Shown in pieces: positions 24,405-44,345 of a stretch of 64,000 nt of DNA. The notes below the pieces were generated by a model, which saw only the letters and a list, made by a program, of their open reading frames with translations, searched no databases and was not told where the DNA came from. The DNA lies in NCBI GenBank assembly GCA_036023115.1, contig JAYKKT010000089.1:16052501-16116500 (forward strand), read 5' to 3'. Source of the stretch: Brasenia schreberi (Eukaryota > Streptophyta > Magnoliopsida > Nymphaeales > Cabombaceae). The position numbers were made by a program, and so were the translations under genes. The first letter of the stretch is position 1. Each line of letters begins with the position of its first letter.

Positions 24405-25447
24405 AGCCTCCTTCTCTTGGATGAAGGGTGTTACTGTCACCGGGTTGGCTGTGACCCTAAACATATACCAGACCCAGATGGGTAAGGCTGTAGTAACAAA
24501 ATGATAACTCGTCTTCTTTGGTAAGATTAAGATCTCATCAATATACAGAGTCAAAGAGCTTAATTCAACCAAATTCGGATCCAAATAGGATCTGCTAAAA
24601 TTTGGTATATGAGTTCCTTTCTTATAGAACTCAGATATGGTTTTTCTTGATTCAGGTTTGGGACCCAGATACGGACCTGATATTAGCATCCCAACAAGTA
24701 GCAATCAAACTTTGAGATTGCCGCACACCCGAGCAAGGCCAACCCATTGGCACCCTTAAAGATGGTTAATGTCCGTAATGATCCAAAATCATGGACCACT
24801 ATAGTTGTCATGATCAACTTTTGCATAATTGGAATGTAACCCCCTCATTCTGGGTCCAGTACCATTCGTGGATGTTAATTAGGGTCTAACCGGCTTGCAA
24901 CCAAATGGATCAGAATTCATATAATGTTTGGATTTCGATATGAAACTGGAAAACAGAATCCAAATTCGAATATGATCAGAACCAATTTTCTTGAAGTTCA
25001 TTTCCGAGCATTCAAGACACTTCGTCATCACGATATCCACAACAAAGCGTCAAGTGATCTCAGTTCACAAACCGAACATGAACTGTTCAAAGACTGATGG
25101 CCAACTCGAATCGTTTCATGTTCACCTTGTTAGTACATTTGAGCTCAGCCAAATTTATCACAAAATTAGAATGTTTGATCAATATTACATCTGCGCACAG
25201 GCACAAGTGCACACACACATAAAAGTCTGTATACTTCCCTAAGTAATAATAAGTAGTATCTAAACAAACAATGAGTCGGACCAAGCGCATATTGTTCAGG
25301 TCGTGTTTGGTTCGTCTAGATCGAGAATCCAACACAAAAGATTCACTTCACCATGAGCTCACCAGACCACTTTATTTGATAAGAACCGCATCTTTCTTCG
25401 CCTTTCGCTTCTCACAATGGCGAGAAAATGATTACTTATCAAACAAG
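24405..25447. repeat. Copy A of a duplicated GUN1-upstream segment
   Basis: The roughly 1.04-kb segment recurs at 30076-31147 with about 95% identity by eye over the part I compared, the main difference being an insertion of about 24 bases in the second copy at about 30727. It ends exactly where the copia 5' LTR begins (...'caaacaag' then TGTTAG). Confidence 0.9.
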
Positions 25448-25863
25448 TGTTAGAGGATATGGTCATTCTCGGCTCAGGTAAGGGCTAGACTGGCCATCCA
25501 GTCCGTTACCTGAGGTTAGACCCAAATCTAGTAACGAACAGTCGTTACCGAAAAATCCGATAACGGTCGTCCGTTACAGCTCCGAGACGAGGGTGGATAA
25601 GCATGACGAATGGGGGAGAGCCTACCTATAAAGGCAGGCACATATAGATACAGAAAAGCGAGAAACACAAAAAAACTATACTATATTCATCTTTGCAAGC
25701 CCCTGTGCGGGAACCTCGTGTCCATCACCCACACTCCATTATCTGCTACATCTGCATCTCTGTAGGTCGTTACATCGGCAACAAAGGATTCATCGAATCC
25801 GACAACAAAAGGAAGGCCATCAACGAAATCTTCAACAAAGAAGAAGGTACGAATTAGGCGTCA
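25448..25863 (+). repeat. Copia 5' LTR (416 bp)
   Basis: The LTR begins TGTTAGAGG and ends GGCGTCA, directly before the primer-binding site. A TATA box (TATAAAGG, 25627-25634) lies inside a short inverted repeat (CCTACC / GGCAGG). The U3 part between 25490 and 25580 contains five CCGTTA/TAACGG-like hexamers. The LTR at 52008-52418 has the same layout on the other strand. Confidence 0.85.
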
Positions 25864-25877
25864 TTGATATCAAAGCC
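25864..25877 (+). other. Primer-binding site of the copia element
   Basis: TTGATATCAAAGCC follows the LTR. It resembles the initiator tRNA-Met site TGGTATCAGAGCC used by most plant copia elements, with two or three differences. Confidence 0.65.
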
Positions 25878-26833
25878 TAGTTCCCTACAAAAGAGAGTGA
25901 GAGTATAAAAAAAAAAAAAACAAGAAAGAGGGAACGAAAAAAAAAATGGATCAGGCGGCAGTCGGCAGAGGCGGTGAAGGCAAAAGCTCAACGGCAAAAA
26001 CATGCCAGAAAAAGCCCGAAGCCAAAAGGCAGGCCAGAGAAAGCCCGAAGCCAAAGGTAGGTCGGTAAGAGCCGAAGTAAAGGAAAGCCGGCAAAAGAAG
26101 AAGCCAGGAACCTGCCGACAGCCGACGAACGGCTAGATCGTCCCCTCCGGCCTCCTCCCTCAGACCCTCTCCCTCCCTGTCAATCTCTCTCTCTCTCTCT
26201 GTCTCGGAACATTCTAGAGAGGTTTTGTTTTCTTACGAGAAAAGGGGAAAAAAAATTGAAAACCGTGGTTTTGGAGAACCGCGGCGGGTAAACCAACGGT
26301 TTTCCAAAACCACTCCAGGTTTTTTGAAAATCGCTAAAGGTTTTCTGAAACCACCTCGGGGTTTGTGTCTAAAAAACAGCTTTACCCCTTGGCTGTTTTT
26401 GAAATTTACAAAAAAGCTGGGGCCTGTCATTTTACTATTTTATCCAACCCAATTTAAATAATTTCAGTTCTGCCATTCAGCCAAAAGACAGGTTTAACCA
26501 TGTTCTTTTGAAAAAATTACAAATTCACCCTGAGGGTTAAAATTACGATTTTAACCCCGATCAGTTGTAAATTTTACAAGAATACTAAATAGTGATTTTA
26601 CAAGTTTGTCCTCGTGATTACAAAAGAGTATAAATAAATAAAATTACAGATTTATCCCTTGGTATCCTTTTTAGGGGTTTAGAGGTAGAAAACCCCTTAG
26701 AATTTTTTTAAAAATATTATCTGCTTCATTTTTTGCATCACTTTAACATGTCTCTTGCTATGTGTGCTTTTGTTTTTGTGATGGTTCCCTTTTTAGACCG
26801 CTTGATTGTTATTTTTGCTAAATACTTAAAAAT

Positions 26834-27661
26834 GAGTTATATGATATGTGTGTCCGAATTGGCAAAAACAGAAAAGCTGAACGGTCTGAACTTCCAGACA
26901 TAAAAGAGAAGAATTCCTTTAGCTCTAACACTGGAAGGTGTTAAGTATGTTCTAAAGGAAATCATGCGTCCGCCACCCCTAGACGCAAATGAGCAACAAC
27001 TAGAAATGTACAAAATATTTCTAAAAGACGATACCATAGCAAGGACGATCATGTTAACATACATGGAGGATGACTTGATTAGGGTCTTTGAAGAATATGA
27101 GACCACTAAAGAACTGTTTGACTTACTAACAGCTAAGTATGATATAACTGCAAAATTACATGTACAGTTGCTATTACAAAAATATAACTCCTTTAGAATA
27201 AAAGATGGAGAAAATGTAGTAGAGCATTTAAATCATATGCTAGTGATGGCTAGAGACCTAGCCGTGGCAAAATCAGTCATCCCCGAACCGTTGCAGATAT
27301 CAACCATACTTAACAGTCTACCTCTATCATGGAACATGGTCACCACTGCCCTAAGATTAGTGCCTGAGATCAATCTTTCTAAGTTACCCCTAAAACTAGC
27401 AATAGAGTAAGAACATATGCTCAAAAACAAAAAAGAAAAATTGCTAGTGGTACAAGATGAGTTAGCGTCTAGCTCCAAGTCCAATCAGAAAAAGAAACCA
27501 AATAAAAGGTTTGGCAAGAATAATAGGAAAGGTGGTCAAAATTTTAAGAAATCACAGGAAGCCGCTTTTCGGGTCAAGTGTTTGAACTATGGAAAGATGG
27601 GACACTATAAAGGGGACTGCTACAACAAGAAAGGTGGAGGAAACAACCCACAACGCGGATA
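26834..27661 (+). pseudogene. Copia gag region, interrupted
   Basis: The frame starts MSYMICVSELAKTEKLNG-like near 26834. It continues in the uninterrupted frame at 26964-27410, with UBN2/gag-type sequence such as KELFDLLTAKYD and LSWNMVTTAL. It resumes after a stop at 27417-27662 with a lysine-rich stretch and a zinc knuckle. The knuckle reads CLNYGKMGHYKGDC: the second cysteine of CX2CX4HX4C is tyrosine, so it could not bind zinc normally. Gag would form the virus-like particle. Confidence 0.85.
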
Positions 27662-27669
27662 GTTGGAGG

Positions 27670-30075
27670 AGCTAAAAGACATATCTCGAAGACCAAGGAA
27701 GGGGCAATGGACTTGAAGGAATATCAATCCGGAGAACATCATATGTATATGGGAAACAATACTTTCTCAGATGTTCTGGATATTGGATCCTTCTGAATAT
27801 TTGTACAAGGCAAACTAATTGTACTGACTGATGTGTTAATTGTACCATCTATAAGGTACAATCTGGTTTCGGTCTCTGCCTTAGTGAAAAAGGGTTTTGA
27901 AGTTAGGTTTATACCTAACAAGGTGACTGTGGGCAAACATGGGAGAATCTTATTCTCAGGGGAATTTGATGTAGAACATAGACTATTTAAATTATCAGAT
28001 AATGAAAGTCATCTATCTTCTGCTTATATTGAGAGTGCCTTTACTGTTGATGTGAATATATGGCATAAACACCTATGACATATAAGTTTGGAAAAGTTAA
28101 GAAAATTATCCAACTTTGACTTATTCCTTAGATTTGAGAAAAAAACTTTAAACAAGTGTGAAGCTTATATAAAGGAAAAATGACAAGAAAAGTCTTTCCC
28201 AAAGAGACAACAATGGCAACAACCTTGTTGGAAATTATTCACACAGATTTATGTGGATCTTTTAGAGTAAAGACACATCAGAGAAAGGGTTATTTTATAA
28301 CCTTTATTGATGATTACTCTAGATATATGTATATAAGCAAGAAGTAGAAATGGTGTAGCTAAGAGATATAACCTTTATTGATGATTACTCTAGATATATG
28401 TATATGTAGATTTATAACCTTTATTTATAACCTTTATTAATGATTACTCTAGATATATATATATATATATATAAGTAAGAAATTATTCACACTTGATGCT
28501 TTCAAAGAATATAAGCAAGAAGTAGAAAATCAATTAGGGCATTCGATCAAGGTCTTAAGATGAGACAGAGGAAGTAAATATACCTCGGCAGAATTCTTGA
28601 AATTTTGCAAAGACTTTGGTATTGCTAAGCAAAATACAATGCCTAGGACACCTGAGCAAAATGGTGTAGCTAAGAGATATAATAGAACCTTGCTGAACAT
28701 GACAAGGTCTATGTTGATTGATGCCTATCTTCCAAGGGTATTTTGGGGAGAAGCAATAAGTACAACTATTTACGTACTCAATAGAGTACCGTATAAAGCT
28801 GTATTCACTACACCATATGAGATGTGGTTTAGAAGAAAACCCAACCTAGGTCATCTCAAAAGGTGGGGATCGATTGTAGATGTCAAGATCCTTTATCAAT
28901 CTAGAGATAAGCTAGACAACAGGTCCTTGAGATGTATATTCATTGGATATCTAAAAGGTTCAAAAGGATATCAGTTTTATCATAAGGACAACAGACTCAT
29001 TGAAAGCAGAGATGTTGAATTCTTAGAGGATACTAAGAATAACATCCTAGAAAATAATGAAGAATGTGTTGATGATTTGGTAGATTTAGACCAATCATCT
29101 TTTTAGCCCATAGAAGATCTTTCTGAAACTATTGATACCTTAGGTGGACATAAGAGGCCAAGAGTCACTCCGTCCTACTTAAATGACTATCACACTAATC
29201 TTGCAGAGGAAGTGTGTAATTCGATAGATTTGGATGAGTTAACTGATAACTTGACTTATCAACAAACAATGAACTCATCGGAAGCAACAGATTGGGAGAA
29301 AGCCATAGATGAGGAAATTGAATCCATTGAGAAAAACTAAGTCTGGAAATTGGTTGATTTGCCAAAAGAAAGGAAAGCTATAGGATGTAAATGGGTTCTA
29401 AAAAAGAAATACAAGGTCGATGGTACAATCAACAAGTTTAAAGCGAGGTTGGTTGCAAAGGGTTTTTCGAAAAAAGAGGGGATAGATTATGTTGAGACAT
29501 ATTCCCTAGTTGTGAAATTTGCATCCATACGGATAATCCTGGCAATATATGCATATTATGATTTGGATTTACATCAGTTAGATGTAAAAACAACCTTTCT
29601 AAATGGTGATTTAGAAGAAATCATATACATGCAGCAACCCGAAGGATTTGTGGTTGAAGGTCAAGAAGATAAAGTATATAGGTTGAAAAAATCCCTATAT
29701 GGCCTGAAACAGTCACCTCACCAATGGTATTTGACTTTTCAAAATGCCATTATAGAACTTGGGTTTGTGGCTAACAAACTTGATCACAGTGTATATGTTT
29801 GGAATAGTGAGAGTCACTTTGTCATCTTGTCATTATATGTAGATGACATATTGTTGACTGGAAATGACAATGAGATGATTATCAAAACCAAGTCACGGTT
29901 GAACTCCAAGCTCGAAACGAAGGATATGGGGGAAGCATCCTATATCCTGGGTATAAAGATCTCTCGAGATAGAGAATCTAGACTCTTATGCCTGAGTCAG
30001 GAGAGATATATAGACTATATCCTCAAGAAGTTCAAAATGGGTGAATGCAAGTCTGCAAATACACCTCTTGAAAAA
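27670..30075 (+). pseudogene. Copia pol region: protease/pre-integrase, integrase, reverse transcriptase
   Basis: Visible in order: RYNLVSVSALVKKGFEV (end of protease region, 27855) and the GAG-pre-integrase NIWHKHL-stop-HISLEKL (28060). Integrase follows with IIHTDLCGSF, FIDDYSRY and PEQNGVAKRYNRTLL; the block between is disrupted by local duplications at 28297-28474. Reverse transcriptase covers 29350-30060 with KARLVAKGFSKKEGIDY, KSLYGLKQSPHQWY and the catalytic LYVDDILLTGND. RNase H is missing. Stops at 28078, 29105 and 29339 break the frame. Confidence 0.9.
28297..28474 (+). repeat. Scrambled local duplications inside the copia integrase
   Basis: The block 'acctttattgatgattactc' plus the following bases occurs at about 28300, 28371 and, slightly changed, 28430. 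Between the first two copies lie 'gcaagaagtagaaa' (source near 28514) and 'tggtgtagctaagagatata' (source near 28662), both taken from downstream in the same element. Confidence 0.85.
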
Positions 30076-31290
30076 GCCTCCTTCTCCTGGATGAAGGGTG
30101 TTACTGTCATCGAGTTGGCTGTGACCCTAAACATATACTAGACCAAGATGGGTAGGGCTGTGGTAACAAAATGATAACTCGTCTTCTTTGGTAAGATTAA
30201 GATCTGATCAATATACAGAGTCAAAGAGCTTAATTCAACCAAATTCGGATCCAAATAGGATCTGCTAAAATTTGGTATATGAATTCCTTTCTTATAGAAC
30301 TCGGATATGGTTTTTCTTGAATCAGGTTTGGGACCCAGATATGAACATGATATTAGCATCCCAACAAGTGGTAGTCAAACTTTGAGATTGCCGCACACCC
30401 GAGCAAGGCCAACCCATTGGCACCCTTAAAGATGGTTAATGTCCGAAATGATCCAAAATCATGGACCACTATAGCTGTCATGATCAACTTTTGCATAATT
30501 GGAATGTAACCCCCTGAATTTGGGTCCAGTACCGTTCGTGGATGTTAATTAGGGTCTAACCGGCTTGCAACCAAATGGATCAGAATTCATATAATGTTTG
30601 GATTTCGATATGAAACTGGAAAACAGAATCCAAATTCGAATATGATCAGAACCAATTTTCTTGAAGTTCGTTTCCGGGCATTCAAGACACTTCGTCATCA
30701 CGATATCCACAACAAAGCGTCAAGTGAAGGTTTTGAACTTTATGAGGCTGTCTCAGTTCACAAACCGAACATGAACTGTTCAAAGACTGATGGCCAACTC
30801 GAATCGTTTCATGTTCGCCTTGTTAGTACATTTGAGCCCAGCCAAATTTATCACAAAATTAGAATGTTTGATCAGTATTACATCTGCGCACAGGCACAAG
30901 TGCACACACACATAAAAGTCTGTATACTTCCCTAAGTAATAATAAGTAGTATCTAAACAAGCAATGAGCCGGACCAAGCTCATATTGTTCAGGTCGTGTT
31001 TGGTTTTTCTGGATCGAGAATCCAACAAGAAAGATTCACTTCACCATGAGCTCACAAGTGAACCAGACCACTTTATTTGATAAGAACCGCATCTTTCTTC
31101 GTCTTTCGCTTCTCACAATGGCGAGAAAATGATTACTTAACAAACAAGGACTAGGAAAACCAAAGATCCCCGATCCTGCTCCCCTATCATTGCTCTAAAG
31201 GTAAGGAAGAGCACGAAAAACTAATCTTCTTCGAACCACCATGGGAAGATCAGATCCAACCTCCCAAAACTTTTTGTCCGCATGGTGAGA
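30076..31290. repeat. Copy A' of the GUN1-upstream segment, with empty copia site
   Basis: 30076-31147 matches copy A. It then continues past the point where copia sits in copy A ('caaacaag' followed by GACTAGG instead of TGTTAG). The extension to about 31290 still matches the GUN1 5' region (32695-32865), for example 'atccaacctccc.aaac' at 31255 and 32817. It is therefore a truncated copy of the GUN1 promoter and leader region that stops before the coding sequence. Confidence 0.85.
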
Positions 31291-31829
31291 AAAAAAAAAT
31301 CGCATTGTTCATTGAAACTGAACCATTAGGACCAATCCAACCCACATGTGTCCCTGGGCATACCATAATATATATGTAGTCAAACATGCACTAGAACACC
31401 TCACCTATGGTAAGAGCTGACATAAAAAAAAGGAAAACATAAAATTAGTGAATGCACAATTGAATAAAGCTTGAAATTAAAATGGCTAAGCTTGATTCAT
31501 GAGATTCATCATGCCATTGATTATTTATTATAAGTCTCTAACCATTTTATATTACTGCATTAAAATATAATGAAACATGGTTTAAGAATGAAATGGGACC
31601 AATGGTTTGGTTTGGTTCTCCAAAAATAGGAACCAATTATATTGATTTAGTTCAAAGTTGAGCCCAGACACAACCAAATCGATCCATGAACATCTGAAGA
31701 TATCACCAATATATGTAGTCGGGAAGAGTTCGGTTCGACAAGGGACCCAACCCGAGTTTCAGTAAAGATCTGCCTAATTTCAGTGTACGAGGATCGGAAG
31801 GTAACTAACCGTAAACAGTGTTTTGAGCA
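31291..31829. other. Spacer between upstream-segment copies
   Basis: No gene seen. The 'ggtttggtttggttctcc' stretch near 31608 is low-complexity and occurs in similar form near 930. Confidence 0.35.
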
Positions 31830-32870
31830 CCATTGACAGTTCTTTGTTGATAGGATTTCAGGTATTGGTTTTCTTGCAATTGGCTTTTGTAGGACCTAGA
31901 TATGGGCCTGCTATCATCCCAACATATAGGAGTCAAACTTTAAGTTCCTTACAAACCCAACCAAGGTCAACCATTCAAACGCTTGGTTAATATTCGATCA
32001 TGAGTCAAAATTATGCACCGCTAAAGCTGTCATAAATCAAACTTTCCCATACTTGGATTTAGATTGGAATGTGAACCCTTGAATCTTCTCAATCCATTTA
32101 GTGTGCAACGTTGTTGTATTCCCTGGATCAAAACCTATACAATATTTGGATTTAGATTTGAAACTGAAAGAATCCAAATTCGAATTTAATCAGATCCCAT
32201 TTTTCTTGAAGATCATATCCACAACAAAGAGTAATGAAATTTTGGAACCTTTATGAGGGTGCCTCAAAACAAAATTCACAAAGGTACGGCTGGTAAACCA
32301 GTCGAACAAAGCTGTTTGTAGATTGCTGCCCACCCTGGGTATCGAACTCATGACCTTCATCTTGTGAGTGAGTCTCCTCCCACATGAGCTGATGCTTTGA
32401 GTATGAGAGGAGCGAATTTACTGTAAACTTAAAAGATTTGATCCATCCAGTTAGTGTAATATCGGATGAATTAGTTGGGTTAACATGGTTTTCTAGCATA
32501 GCATTTTGATATTAGCTCACTTTGGTGGGGGTGTATGACTCATAAGATGAAGGCCATGAGTTTGATTATACGGCTTTGACTGTATCAAACGAGAAGGTGC
32601 TGAAGTGAACCGAATCGGTTTATTTGAAAGGAAGCACACTTTTTTTCGTCTTTCATTTCTCACGGAGATGTGAAAATGGTTACTTGGCAAACAAGGAATC
32701 CGGAAACCCGAGGCCCGTAATCTGCTGTTGCTACCAGTGGATAAGAAAATCTGAAGGAAGACCACGCGGCAAATCTGATCTTCTTTGAGCCACCAAGCAG
32801 ACTTCGCTTAGGCCAAATCCAACCTCCCCAAACTCTTCCTCTCCATGCAGATTCCGGCAAACCCCAAAAA
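31830..32870 (+). promoter_or_regulatory. GUN1 upstream/5' leader region, diverged third copy of the repeat
   Basis: The region directly before the GUN1 start codon is homologous to copies A and A' but clearly more diverged, sharing 'tttggattt.gat.tgaaactg', 'catatccacaacaaag', 'ttcgtctttc.tttctcac' and 'aacaaggaa..cggaaaccc'-like blocks. It must contain the functional promoter. I cannot place the transcription start. Confidence 0.65.
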
Positions 32871-32925
32871 TTCCCAGTGAAATCTACAAGGGAGGGATCC
32901 CTTCTTAGGCTCTCCCTTTCTAACC

Positions 32926-42208
<9,283 letters not shown>

Positions 42209-43048
42209 TCTGTGATATTCTTGTACCTAAATAAAGTAACTGCAGCTTTAATTGCTGCGATTTTGTATTGGTGTAATTTATGAGAAACACCTCCCTGGAT
42301 TTGCAGCTGTGCCTCCATAATAATGCCCTGCGGCCTTACGTAAAACACCCTTGTGTATGTATCGTAAGCTTAAGTTGCATCCACTACGATGAAACATGAC
42401 AGAAAAATCGGGCGTCTCCTTCCACCGTACGTGATCCTCTGTACCATTCACAGCGAGAGGGAATAGAGGGGCAAGGAGTTGAAATTGAGGACGTCCAACC
42501 CTGACTCCATTTCAAAGCGACATGTATTTGTGGATGGGAAAAGGTGCAACTTTGCCAATAAGGTCGACTTGGGAGCAATTTTGCCCCTAACGTTGTGCTT
42601 AATTGTGCCCCCAATATTATCCGATAGAACAAAATTACCCTGGAATTAGCTTTTCCGTAATTCAATATATTTCCTTTACTAAAATGCCCTTTCGGGATGT
42701 CACTTTCTTTTGGCAACTTCTGTCTCCCTGCCAAACCATAAACCCCTCTTCCTCTCTCGTCTTCAAGCTTTCGTCATCTTCCAGTCATGTGGTGTGCATA
42801 GAGAGTGAGAGTGAGAGAGGGGGAGGGCGAGAAAACCCTATTTGCTTATGCTCCTCAAGAGAAGCTCGAAAAGGAACAAAGGTTCGGCACAATGGGAATA
42901 CTAAGTTCGTTTGAAAAAAAGAAGTTAGTGTTAGTGAAAGGCTAAATCAGCAAAGAAAATATATTGAATTAGGTGAAGGTTAACTACAGGGCAGTCTTGT
43001 TCTATTGAATAATGTTAGGGACAAAGTCGCTCCTTGGTTAAGATCTTA
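42209..43048. other. GUN1 3' flank, no further gene seen
   Basis: This is GUN1 3' UTR followed by non-coding sequence. Pyrimidine- and GA-rich patches lie around 42735-42830. No conserved domain recognised. Confidence 0.4.
42230..42235 (+). terminator. Candidate polyadenylation signal for GUN1
   Basis: AATAAA lies 21 bases after the GUN1 stop codon. It is close, but within the range for plant 3' ends. Confidence 0.45.
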
Positions 43049-43992
43049 GGGTGTGTTTGATTCATGGTACCATGTGGGTCGGATTTACCATTTTAGGAAC
43101 AATGGTACCAAGTCTACATGGCGAATCAAACGAGGAACCCAACAAACCCATGGAACTACAGTTCTGTGCGCCTATTTTGGCTTAAAAATTGTGGCTCATG
43201 TCAAGGGGTGGGCCACTGTTGGTATTAACTTCTACCTTCTCTTCGTCATGTTTGATGCCTACCTCTCTTCTCTCTCTCTACATTTGACGCTGCTCTCTTT
43301 TGTCCAATGTCACTGTCTTCCGCTTGATGCTACTCTCTTCCTCCCAATGTTGTTCTTTTCGACAAGCTTCGGGCAAAACTCCTTGCAAATGAGGTCAATC
43401 GGGAGAAGGTCGTGAATACAGTTGAAAGGAGACTCTTCTACATTCGGTCATTCAAGATCTATTGCAGTGTCGCTAGGTTCTGAGATTTTAGGTCTCTTGG
43501 TTGCACCGTCAAGGCTAACATTCTCGTTCTATGGCATTGTACCACATTGGAAATTTATTTTTGAGCATCAAGGCTAATGCGTTTCGTCGAAGTGCTTTTC
43601 ACTGGGAATTCTCAACTTTTTTGGATATCAGTTTTTAGGATGAAATGTAGGTCCCGTTTTCGATTCACTATCATGCTTTCTATTATCTCTGCTAGCATAA
43701 GAACAGATGTAGAAAATAAATTTTGTGCTTGGTTGAGTTAGTGATCCCTTAGTTGAAGACAGTTGCAGAAAATCATGCTTTTTGTTCATTTAGGTTTTTG
43801 CTGGGAATTATTTGTTAATAGTACAAAAAAGCCATGAGCAAATCAAATGCAAAACTATGGTTCTGAGTGTATGTACCAAGCACGAATCAAACATAGAATC
43901 ATGAATGGTTTGTGCTATGGTTTAGAGCTGCATGTGGGCTTGGAACTGTAGTTCCAATACCAAAGGCCTGATATCATGGATTAAACACACCC
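43049..43992. mobile_element. Non-autonomous DNA-transposon-like element with terminal inverted repeats (944 bp)
   Basis: The left end GGGTGTGTTTGATTCATGGT is matched in inverted form by the right end (ACCATGATTAAACACACCC-like; the right end as written is 'atcatggattaaacacaccc'), about 20 bases with two mismatches. Both ends are flanked by TA. A second inverted block, GGAACTACAGTTC (left, about 43152) and GAACTGTAGTTCC (right, about 43939), lies inside the ends. No transposase is visible. The TA flanks would fit a Tc1/mariner-like or, less exactly, PIF/Harbinger-like element; the family is open. Confidence 0.7.
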
Positions 43993-44171
43993 TAGGGGGT
44001 AAATATGCACCTTTCTCCTTTGCCAAACAAGCAAATTTCAAGCAGTAAATCGGCTCAACAGATTCAGTGATGAGTCTCTCTCACTAAACTCTTGTCCTAA
44101 AACACACCCTCTCTCTCTATAGTAGATAGACCAACACTCTAAGGGGTAGCTGTATAAGAAAAATTGAAGAT

Positions 44172-44345
44172 TGCTGGTGGTTGGTTGCATCTCAATGAAG
44201 GCATAAGCTTATGAAGATTGTAATATGGTGAACAATTTCTCAAAAGGAAAAAAGAACTAAACGATATACAATGCTTAATTTTTTTTTTTATTGTTTATTT
44301 TTAGAGTAAGCTTCCTTTTCCTTGTGTATACCTTACTTGTTGGCT
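44172..44345 (-). repeat. 3' LTR remnant of the 44-49 kb copia
   Basis: It shares 'agcttatgaagattgta' and the following 'ggtgaac...aaggaaaaaagaac' block with 49237-49310. The element end (CA on the minus strand) would be at 44172. Confidence 0.65.

Larger units (their letters stand above)
25448..30075 (+). mobile_element. Ty1/copia retrotransposon, 5' LTR to reverse transcriptase, 3' end missing
   Basis: In order: 5' LTR (25448-25863), primer-binding site, leader of about 970 bases, gag, protease/integrase, reverse transcriptase. It is cut off after the reverse transcriptase, where the codons for 'CKSANTP' run straight into the duplicated GUN1-upstream segment at about 30076. RNase H, the polypurine tract and the 3' LTR are absent. 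Several stops interrupt the frame, so it is dead. Confidence 0.92.

Noticed and set aside
29350..30141. Single 263-codon protein ending ...KGVTVIELAVTLNIY
   Set aside because: It is a chimera: copia reverse transcriptase up to about 30070, then accidental read-through into the duplicated GUN1-upstream segment.
24405..31147. The 1-kb direct repeats around the copia as its LTRs
   Set aside because: The real LTR (25448-25863) lies inside, next to a primer-binding site, and the repeats lack TG...CA ends; they are duplicated flank.
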